A stretch of DNA of 64,000 nucleotides. Source: JAKVBH01 sp049800955. Lineage in GTDB: Bacteria; Pseudomonadota; Alphaproteobacteria; Rhodobacterales; Rhodobacteraceae. The notes beneath the pieces are model-generated. The model saw only the letters and a program-made list of their open reading frames with translations, did not search any database and was not told the origin of the DNA. The position numbers and the translations under genes were made by a program. Of this stretch, positions 57,881 to 64,000 are shown piece after piece. The stretch lies in the NCBI RefSeq assembly GCF_049800955.1, contig NZ_JBNAGA010000001.1, forward strand, positions 744,001 to 808,000, written 5' to 3'. How positions within the stretch are numbered: the first letter of the stretch is position 1; each line of letters begins with the position of its first letter.

Positions 57881-57908
57881 GGCAGGCCCGGACCGGGCCT
57901 GCCGTTTT
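57881..57908 (+). terminator. Stem-loop between phnD and phnC
   Basis: GGCAGGCCCGG-A-CCGGGCCTGCC (57881-57903), an 11-bp near-perfect stem, is followed by GTTTT. It resembles a terminator and probably gives partial read-through from abundant phnD mRNA to the transporter genes 19 bases on. Confidence 0.75.
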
Positions 57909-57927
57909 GCCGTATTAGGGGCTATTC

Positions 57928-58722
57928 ATGCTGCGCCTTCAAAAGCTTACCAAAACCTACAAAACCGGTGATCAAGCCCTCAAGGCGATTGATCTGGAGG
58001 TGCCCAAAGGCCAGGTTCTGGCACTGATCGGGCCCTCGGGGGCGGGCAAGTCCACGATGATCCGCTGCATCAACCGTCTGGTGGAACCCACCAGCGGGGC
58101 AGTGGTTCTGGGTGACACAGACCTGACAACGCTGGGCTCTGGCGCCCTGCGCCGCGCGCGCCGCGAGATGGGGATGATCTTTCAGGAATACGCCCTTGTT
58201 GAGCGCCTGAGCGTGATGGAAAACGTCCTTTCGGGTCGCTTGGGTTATGTGGGCTTCTGGCGGTCTTTCCTGCGCCGCTATCCGCAATCGGATGTGGATG
58301 AGGCCTTCCGCCTGCTGGACCGCGTGGGGCTCGTGCATATGGCGGACAAGCGCGCCGATGAGCTATCGGGTGGCCAGCGCCAACGTGTGGGCATCTGCCG
58401 CGCGCTTATTCAAAACCCCAAGCTGCTCTTGGTCGATGAGCCCACAGCCTCGCTCGATCCCAAGACCTCCCGCCAGATCATGCGCCTGATTACCGAGCTC
58501 TGTCAGGAGCGTGGCCTGGCCGCGATCATCAACATCCATGACGTCGCTCTGGCGCAGATGTTTGTCCCGCGCGTCGTCGGGTTGCGCTTTGGCGAGATCG
58601 TCTATGATGGCGGTCCCAACGGCCTCACGCCTGACAAGCTGACCGAGATCTACGGCGAGGAGGATTGGGAAGCCACGATTGAAAAGGTGGATGACGAAGA
58701 AGAGATCGAGGCCGCAGAATGA
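57928..58722 (+). CDS. phnC: Phosphonate ABC transporter ATP-binding protein
   Basis: A 264-residue ABC ATPase. Walker A ALIGPSGAGKSTMIRCINRLVEP, Q-loop MIFQEYALVERLSVMENVLSGRLGY, signature DELSGGQRQRVGICRALI, Walker B LLLVDEPTASLDPKTS and H-loop INIHDVALA. LSVMENVLSGRLGYVGFWRSF is characteristic of PhnC. An acidic C-terminal tail (EKVDDEEEIEAAE) is unusual. It overlaps the first permease by 4 bases (ATGA). Confidence 0.96.
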   Translation: MLRLQKLTKTYKTGDQALKAIDLEVPKGQVLALIGPSGAGKSTMIRCINRLVEPTSGAVVLGDTDLTTLGSGALRRARREMGMIFQEYALVERLSVMENVLSGRLGYVGFWRSFLRRYPQSDVDEAFRLLDRVGLVHMADKRADELSGGQRQRVGICRALIQNPKLLLVDEPTASLDPKTSRQIMRLITELCQERGLAAIINIHDVALAQMFVPRVVGLRFGEIVYDGGPNGLTPDKLTEIYGEEDWEATIEKVDDEEEIEAAE

Positions 58723-59540
58723 GCGACATCGACATCCGTCTCGAAGACAGGCTGGGCAAGCCCTGGCGCAAGCCTCCTTTCATCAAGAACGCCTCTCTGC
58801 GGCTGGCGCTGATCATTGGCTCCATCGCCTATCTGATCGCTGCCGTGAGCACGATCGAGGTTGATTGGGCGCGGGTCTATATCGGGTTGGAGCGGGGCGC
58901 GGCCTTTGTGCTGGCGTTCACCAGCCCGGATTTCACCTCCCGCGCGAGCGATATCTGGGCCGGGCTTTGGGAAAGCATCGTCATGACCGTCGCAGCCTCG
59001 GTTGTGGGCATCCTGATCTCGATCCCCATTGGCCTCGGTGCGGCGCGCAACATTGCGCCGCTGCCGGTCTATTATGTATGTCGGGGCATCGTCGCGATCA
59101 GCCGGGCGTTGCAGGAAATCATCGTTGCGATCCTGCTTGTGGCGATCTTCGGCTTCGGCCCGCTGGCCGGATTCCTGACGCTGTCTTTCGCAACAATTGG
59201 ATTTCTTTCCAAGCTCTTGGCGGAAGATATTGAGGCGATGGATAAAGTGCAAGCGGAGGCCATCAAGGCCTCTGGAGCGCGCTGGATGCAATGGATCAAC
59301 TACGGTGTGCAGCCGCAGGTCATGCCGCGTCTGGTGGGCCTGTCCATGTACCGGATCGACATCAATTTTCGCGAGAGCGCCATCCTCGGCCTCGTGGGCG
59401 CGGGCGGCATTGGGGCCACGCTCAATACCGCTTTTGACCGCTACGAATACGATACCGCTGCGGCCATCTTGATTCTCATTATCGGGATCGTCATGGCGCT
59501 GGAATATCTCTCGGGCATCATTCGGGCGAGGGTTCAATAA
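58719..59540 (+). CDS. phnE: Phosphonate ABC transporter permease (1)
   Basis: A 273-residue inner-membrane permease: cytoplasmic N-terminus, about six hydrophobic segments and the EAA-type loop EAIKASGARWMQWINYGVQPQVMPRLVGLSMYRIDINFRESAILGLVGAGGIG, the PhnE signature. Its stop overlaps the start of the second permease (TAATG). Two consecutive phnE genes are common in this transporter family; they probably form a heterodimer in the membrane. Confidence 0.95.
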   Translation: MSDIDIRLEDRLGKPWRKPPFIKNASLRLALIIGSIAYLIAAVSTIEVDWARVYIGLERGAAFVLAFTSPDFTSRASDIWAGLWESIVMTVAASVVGILISIPIGLGAARNIAPLPVYYVCRGIVAISRALQEIIVAILLVAIFGFGPLAGFLTLSFATIGFLSKLLAEDIEAMDKVQAEAIKASGARWMQWINYGVQPQVMPRLVGLSMYRIDINFRESAILGLVGAGGIGATLNTAFDRYEYDTAAAILILIIGIVMALEYLSGIIRARVQ

Positions 59541-60355
59541 TGCCGGTTCTTGAGCAAAATGGCGCAAAGGAATGGCGCCGTCGTACCCCGCGCGAAAGCC
59601 TCGTGCGTTGGTTCGGCTGGCTTCTGGGCGTCGCGGTCTTCCTGTTTTGCTGGCAGCGCATCTCGGACGCGACCACATGGTTCTTCGTCTGGGACGCGCC
59701 GCGCATCGCGGAGGACATCTGGACCCGCGCCACGCCGCCGCGCTGGGAATATATCACGCAGCTGGGCCGCCCGATCTGGGACACGCTCAACATCGCGACG
59801 CTGGGCACGATCATCGCGTTGTTCTTTGCGGTACCTGTCGCGTTTCTCGCGGCGCGTAACACGACGCCCTCTGCGCTGTTCGTGCGCCCCATCGCGCTTC
59901 TGATCATCGTCTCGACACGTTCGATCAACTCGCTGATCTGGGCGCTGCTGCTCATCGCAATCATCGGTCCGGGCGTCTTTGCGGGGGTCATCGCCATTGC
60001 GATCCGCTCCATCGGGTTCTGCGCCAAGCTGCTTTACGAGGCCATTGAGGAGATCGACACCACGCAGGTCGAAGCGATCACAGCGACGGGCGCCAGCCGG
60101 TGGCAGGTCATGGCCTACGGGATCGTGCCGCAGATCATGCCCGCTTTCGCCGGTGTTGCCGTCTTCCGGTGGGATATCAACATCCGCGAGAGCACCGTAT
60201 TGGGCCTCGTGGGGGCAGGCGGGATTGGCTTGCAGCTCTCCGCCTCGCTCAACGTCTTGGCTTGGCCGCAGGTGAGCCTGATCCTGCTCGTGATCCTCGC
60301 CGCTGTCGTGCTGAGCGAATGGGTCTCCGCAAAAGTGCGCGGCGCGATTATCTAA
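59540..60355 (+). CDS. phnE: Phosphonate ABC transporter permease (2)
   Basis: A 271-residue second PhnE-type permease: EAITATGASRWQVMAYGIVPQIMPAFAGVAVFRWDINIRESTVLGLVGAGGIGLQL is the EAA/coupling region, shared with the first permease but distinct in the rest. FLAARNTTPSALFVRPIALLIIVSTRSINSLIWALLL covers the central membrane helices. The cluster ends here: a VPLPA protein gene on the opposite strand follows, with no phnF-P C-P lyase genes, so the transported compound must be metabolised by enzymes encoded elsewhere. Confidence 0.95.
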   Translation: MPVLEQNGAKEWRRRTPRESLVRWFGWLLGVAVFLFCWQRISDATTWFFVWDAPRIAEDIWTRATPPRWEYITQLGRPIWDTLNIATLGTIIALFFAVPVAFLAARNTTPSALFVRPIALLIIVSTRSINSLIWALLLIAIIGPGVFAGVIAIAIRSIGFCAKLLYEAIEEIDTTQVEAITATGASRWQVMAYGIVPQIMPAFAGVAVFRWDINIRESTVLGLVGAGGIGLQLSASLNVLAWPQVSLILLVILAAVVLSEWVSAKVRGAII

Positions 60356-60413
60356 ACCGTGCCGCGCTCAGGTTGCGTTCGTCTCTGTCAGACGGACGTG
60401 CTGTCCGTGACAC

Positions 60414-61052
60414 TTATGACCGGAGGCTGCGTCTCTTTAATCCCGCCAGGCCGAGGGCCCCTGCGAAAAGAAGCAAGGCGGATGCGGGCAGCGGGATAGG
60501 GGCGGTCACGTCTGTCTCGTAGGTGAGTGAAATATCATCCAACGTATAGTCATTGCCGCCGAAGCCGGAAGAAAGCTCAACGAATTGGAAGTCCAAGACA
60601 CCGCTCAACGTGCTCGTCCACGTCGTTGAGACATCGACCCACGTATCCGAAGGAGCAACAACTGTGTAGTCAAGCAGTTCTACGCCGCCGATGCGAATGG
60701 ACAAATTGGCGTCCGGGAATGTGCCGCTCCAATCCGCAATTGAAAAACCGAGCGTGTACTCCGTCCCGGAGGCAACGGTGACCTCTTGTTCCCAAGCGAT
60801 TGAATCAACGTTGGGGTTGTTGTCACCGTTGATGACCATGAAGTAATCGCCAGAGCGCGGCGTCACGCCAAACGCACCTGTTGTCACGGCAAATTGTGCA
60901 AGGCCAGGTGAGTTTGCAACTTCGGTAAAGTCGCTGTCGAAATTGTCGCTTGTGCCGCTTTCGAAGCCACCGTCCGTGACAAGATCGACTGTCGCGGCAG
61001 CGACGGGTGATGCCAAAAGGAGGGGCAAGATGCCCAACGCTGTGAATTTCAT
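60414..61052 (-). CDS. Exported VPLPA-CTERM/PEP-CTERM-like protein (3)
   Basis: A 212-residue secreted protein: signal peptide (about 1-20, LASPVAAA), a beta-sandwich body of the carbohydrate-binding or DUF642-like sort (VTDGGFESGTSDNFDSDFTEV, GFSIADWSGTFPDANLSIRIGGVELLDYTV, YTLDDISLTYE) and C-terminal PIPLPASALLLFAGALGLAGLKRRSLR. This variant has IPLPAS and AGLKRR, different from the VPLPAGG signature of the other two proteins, suggesting a different exosortase subtype or sequence drift. Convergent with the phn cluster. Confidence 0.85.
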   Translation of the reverse strand: MKFTALGILPLLLASPVAAATVDLVTDGGFESGTSDNFDSDFTEVANSPGLAQFAVTTGAFGVTPRSGDYFMVINGDNNPNVDSIAWEQEVTVASGTEYTLGFSIADWSGTFPDANLSIRIGGVELLDYTVVAPSDTWVDVSTTWTSTLSGVLDFQFVELSSGFGGNDYTLDDISLTYETDVTAPIPLPASALLLFAGALGLAGLKRRSLRS

Positions 61053-61136
61053 AATGCAATCCTCATACCAAAAAGGCACCCAATCGTGGGTCAATTAACT
61101 GATTCGTGTCAATGTCTGGCGCCGCCGGCACCTGTT

Positions 61137-62186
61137 CTAGAACGGGAAGGGCACGATCCCGCCCGCGAAGGCTGTCAGGATCGGGGCGATGAGCGCAAAG
61201 CCCGCGCGCAGGTGATCACCCATGCCCTCCTTGAGGCTGTGCGACGCCATCCAGGCCTCAGGATCAAAGGCGTCTGGCTGCGCGTCCTGGCCGCGCGCGC
61301 CTTCTGCGAGGCGTCGCACGCGGAGGTTCAGGATCAGCGCCACGGGCAGGTAGAAGCTGAGGATCAGCAGGGTAAAATAGACGCCTGTGAAGAGCGCAGA
61401 GGCACGCACAAGCGATCCATACGCGCCCTGCGCGGCCTCCGCGATCAAAGGCATGGGCCAATTCATCCAAGCGGTCGCGTAGAACATCCCAAAGGTCAGA
61501 ACGAGGCTTGAGAGGTAAAGCTGGTGACGCATGTCGCGCAGGTTCCCCGCCAGCCTCCGCGCGGCGGCGTCAGGCGTGTCAGACCGGCGCGCATCGAGGC
61601 AGAGGATCATGCCCACCACCAGCGCGCCCACGGAAAGCCCCGCAAGAAGGTTCACGATGTCCATCACCCCGCCAAAGAGCGCCACGCCGGGATTGGCCCC
61701 GCAAGCGCCAAGGAGAAAGCTGTCAGCGGCCGTTACGCAGCCCGTCACGCCGCCCCGCGCCAGCACTGCCTCAAAGAGTGGCGCACCAAGCTTGCCATAG
61801 GCCAGCGCGCCCGTGCCCTGCGGCCCGCTGGTCAAGGTTGGGATCAAGGCCAGCGTGATGACCAACAGCCAGACCGCAATCGCGCAGCGCCGTGTGGCCG
61901 AGGCCATGGGCCGCGCAAGGCGGATCACGAGAAGGCAAGAGGCTAGTAGCGTGATGCAGCCAAAGACCATGAACGCCGCAAGAAACCGCATCCGCCCGAC
62001 GGCTTCCAGCCAATCATCGCCCGGGCGCAACAGATCGGCTGGCACGTCAAGCGCCCGGTCCATCATCTGGCCAGAGATCAGCGCCTCAAGGGCAAAAATG
62101 GCGATGGTAACCAGCACAATCAGGAAGTAGCGCGGCGCCACATGGTGCTGTGATCGAGGGGGAAAGGTGTTTTGCGTCAATGTCAT
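61137..62186 (-). CDS. Multi-spanning membrane protein of unknown function
   Basis: A 349-residue inner-membrane protein with about eight hydrophobic segments, including LIVLVTIAIFALEALISG, FLAAFMVFGCITLLASCLLVI and ALFTGVYFTLLILSFYLPVALI, connected by Arg/Ala-rich loops. No family motif is recognised. ATG 62186 opens the reading frame. It lies between the VPLPA protein and the M3 peptidase, all on the minus strand; it could be co-transcribed with the peptidase (gap 67 bases). Confidence 0.75.
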   Translation of the reverse strand: MTLTQNTFPPRSQHHVAPRYFLIVLVTIAIFALEALISGQMMDRALDVPADLLRPGDDWLEAVGRMRFLAAFMVFGCITLLASCLLVIRLARPMASATRRCAIAVWLLVITLALIPTLTSGPQGTGALAYGKLGAPLFEAVLARGGVTGCVTAADSFLLGACGANPGVALFGGVMDIVNLLAGLSVGALVVGMILCLDARRSDTPDAAARRLAGNLRDMRHQLYLSSLVLTFGMFYATAWMNWPMPLIAEAAQGAYGSLVRASALFTGVYFTLLILSFYLPVALILNLRVRRLAEGARGQDAQPDAFDPEAWMASHSLKEGMGDHLRAGFALIAPILTAFAGGIVPFPF

Positions 62187-62253
62187 GACGCCAGCCTATA
62201 CGCATATCCGGGCTGCGCGAAGTCCTGAGATCGCGCAGCCGGGGGAGCGGGGA

Positions 62254-64000
62254 TTAGTCCATCGCTTCCAATTCGTCGATAAAGCCTTCGATCATCGCCA
62301 GACCCTTGTGCCAGAAGGTCGGGTCGGAGGCATCAAGACCGAAGGGCGCGAGCAGGTCCTTGTGGTGCTTCGATCCGCCCGCCTTGAGCATGTCGAAATA
62401 CTTCTCCTGAAAGCCCTCGGGGTTCTCCTCATAGACCGCGTAAAGCGCGTTCACGAGCCCGTCGCCAAAGGCATAGGCATAGACGTAGAACGGCGAATGC
62501 ACGAAATGCGGGATATAGGCCCAGAAGGTCTCGTATCCTTCCACAAAGTCAAACGCCGGCCCGAGGCTCTCGGCCTGAACGGACATCCACAGCGCGTTGA
62601 TATCCTCGGGCGTGAGCTCGCCACCCCGGCGGGCGTCATGCAGCTTACACTCGAAATCATAGAAGGCGATCTGGCGTACGACCGTGTTGATCATGTCCTC
62701 GACCTTGCCTGCGAGCATGACCTTGCGTTGGGCCTGATCCTTGGCGCCTTCCAGCATCTTGCGGAAGGTCAGCATCTCGCCGAAGACCGAGGCCGTTTCG
62801 GCCAGCGTGAGCGGCGTCGAGGACAGCATCTCGCCCTGGCCGGCGGCCAGCACCTGGTGCACGCCGTGGCCCAGCTCATGGGCCAGCGTCATCACATCGC
62901 GCGGTTTGCCGAGGTAGTTGAGCATCACATAGGGGTGCACATCCGTGACGGTGGGATGGGCAAAAGCGCCGGGCGCCTTGCCGGGCTTCACGCCCGCGTC
63001 AATCCAGCCCTTGGTGAAAAACGGCTCGGCGATGCGCGCCATCTCGGGGTCAAACCCGGCATAGGCCTCCATCACTGTCTTTTGCGCATCATCCCAGGAG
63101 ACGACGCGGGTGTCCTCCATGGGCAGGGGCGCGTTGCGATCCCAGACCTGCATGCGCTCGAGCCCCAGCCACTTGCGCTTGAGCTCGTAATAGCGGTGCG
63201 ACAGGCGCGGATAGGCCTCGACCACCGCATTGCGCAGCGCCTCGACGACTTCGGGTTCCACATGGTTCGACAGGTGCCGCCCCGATTGCGGGGTCGGCAT
63301 GCCGCGCCAGCGATCGAGAATTTCCTTTTCCTTGGCCTGCGTATTGTGCACCCGCGCAAAGGTCTTGATGTTCTCGCCAAAGACGCGGGCCAGTTCGCGC
63401 GTCGCGGCCTCGCGGGTCTCACGATCCTGTTCGGTGAGCAGGTTCAGCGTGCCTTCGATATTGCGCTCCTCGCCCGCGACGGTGAAGCTCAGGCCCGCGA
63501 TGGTCTCGTCAAAGAGCCGCTCCCAGGCATCGCCCACCACGCCCAGATCGTGCAGGAACTTCTCCAACTCGTCAGAAAGCTGGTAGGGCTTCATCGCGCG
63601 AATGCGGTCAAACACGGGCTTGTAACGCGCGAGATCGGCGTTCTGGTTCAGCAAACCATCGAGATGATCATCTTCCAGCCGGTTGAGCTCCAACGTGAAG
63701 AACACCAAGGGCGTGGTGAAATTCGTGATCGCCTCCTGCATGTCCGACATGAACTTGGCCCGCTCGCCATCGGTCGTCAGTTGGTAGTAGCGCAGACCCG
63801 CGAAAGACATGATCCGCCCGGCAATCGAGCTGATCCGCTCATTGCGCTGCACACATTCCAGCAGGCCTGCCGCATCCAGATCGCCCAGCTTGCCCTCGTA
63901 GTCGCTGGCAAAAGAGGCGCAGGCCTCTTCCAGCCAATCGAGATCGCGCTTGAGCTCGGGCGCATCCTCGCCTGTGTAGAGATCGGTCAGATCCCATTCC
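62254..64000 (-). CDS. M3 family oligoendopeptidase (PepF/OPH type), partial
   Basis: A metallopeptidase whose N-terminal end is beyond base 64000; 582 residues are present (a GTG at 63852 is internal, as the frame continues with EWDLTDLYTGEDAPELKRDLDWLEEACASF). The zinc site is LAHELGHGVHQ with the third ligand Glu in TLAETASVFGE; YVMLNYLGKPRDV, FVEGYETFWAYIPHF and FYVYAYAFGDGLVNALY are PepF features. It degrades oligopeptides of about 7-20 residues in the cytoplasm. Its C-terminal LIEGFIDELEAMD is complete. Confidence 0.95.
   Translation of the reverse strand, partial: EWDLTDLYTGEDAPELKRDLDWLEEACASFASDYEGKLGDLDAAGLLECVQRNERISSIAGRIMSFAGLRYYQLTTDGERAKFMSDMQEAITNFTTPLVFFTLELNRLEDDHLDGLLNQNADLARYKPVFDRIRAMKPYQLSDELEKFLHDLGVVGDAWERLFDETIAGLSFTVAGEERNIEGTLNLLTEQDRETREAATRELARVFGENIKTFARVHNTQAKEKEILDRWRGMPTPQSGRHLSNHVEPEVVEALRNAVVEAYPRLSHRYYELKRKWLGLERMQVWDRNAPLPMEDTRVVSWDDAQKTVMEAYAGFDPEMARIAEPFFTKGWIDAGVKPGKAPGAFAHPTVTDVHPYVMLNYLGKPRDVMTLAHELGHGVHQVLAAGQGEMLSSTPLTLAETASVFGEMLTFRKMLEGAKDQAQRKVMLAGKVEDMINTVVRQIAFYDFECKLHDARRGGELTPEDINALWMSVQAESLGPAFDFVEGYETFWAYIPHFVHSPFYVYAYAFGDGLVNALYAVYEENPEGFQEKYFDMLKAGGSKHHKDLLAPFGLDASDPTFWHKGLAMIEGFIDELEAMD

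Noticed and set aside
60392..60408. ACGGAC/GTCCGT inverted repeat after the second phnE gene
   Set aside because: Short arms and no T-run; it could be a weak bidirectional terminator but the evidence is too thin to list.
1..64000. CRISPR array, tRNA or rRNA genes, insertion sequences
   Set aside because: Looked for regular direct repeats, cloverleaf-like TTCGA-containing stretches and transposase motifs; none found.

Overview
The window looks like a chromosome segment of a marine-type alphaproteobacterium of the Rhodobacteraceae (roseobacter group). This rests on gene content: an NDUFA12 family protein, DUF2155, a GapR-like DUF2312 protein, a short-chain acyl-CoA regulator (ScfR) family protein, the run rpsA - ihfB - lapA-like - trpF, and three proteins with VPLPA-type C-terminal sorting signals. 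The DNA is GC-rich, so long antisense shadow frames are common and have been left out. I see no CRISPR array, tRNA, rRNA, prophage or insertion sequence.

Layout. 1-5550: end of clpX, RidA, NDUFA12, mlaD and DUF2155, facing aat-accC-accB (fatty acid synthesis and the N-degron pathway). 5695-10959: a complete Liv-type ABC importer on the minus strand. 11089-15938: a ScfR regulator, a CheY-like response regulator, a small membrane protein and a solute-symporter/histidine-kinase fusion. 16025-17167: an orphan SpoA (FliM/FliN-like) protein. 17248-19426: a persulfide/thiosulfate-type operon (metallo-beta-lactamase fold hydrolase, two YeeE/YedE half-transporters, a TIGR01244 phosphatase/rhodanese-like protein). 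19884-24771: an enoyl-CoA hydratase fused to an apparently dead 3-hydroxyacyl-CoA dehydrogenase, GapR-like protein, a structured RNA (6S RNA candidate), a HemJ/CopD-like membrane protein, a PhyH dioxygenase and a first VPLPA protein. 25034-28978: rpsA, ihfB, lapA-like, trpF. 29092-31039: a YghU-type glutathione transferase, a decayed mannonate dehydratase (uxuA) remnant and a rhodanese-like protein. 31175-36853: pepN, a second VPLPA protein, an atypical photolyase/cryptochrome homologue and a DUF2256 zinc-ribbon gene.

37007-44834: glcB, a class I glutamine amidotransferase-like hydrolase, a DEDDh exonuclease, purD, xseA, a VOC protein and an M15-like protein. 44981-47134: two tandem LysM plus solute-binding-fold exported proteins. 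47363-51617: small accessory genes (an alpha/beta hydrolase fold protein lacking its nucleophile, a glutathione peroxidase, a DksA/TraR zinc finger, a DUF2975/HTH pair, an outer-membrane barrel, an IMPACT family protein, a histidine phosphatase-like protein). 51621-55950: a ferric-type ABC importer. 56886-60355: phnDCEE phosphonate-type importer without C-P lyase genes. 60414-64000: a third VPLPA protein, a multi-spanning membrane protein and the 3' part of an M3 family oligoendopeptidase.

The most unusual observations are the uxuA fossil at 30048-30318, the nested-helix RNA at 22378-22544 with its own terminator, two enzyme-fold proteins that have lost catalytic residues (19884-21734 and 47363-48076), the tandem LysM/solute-binding pair, and a dispersed GC-hairpin element placed in convergent intergenic gaps.
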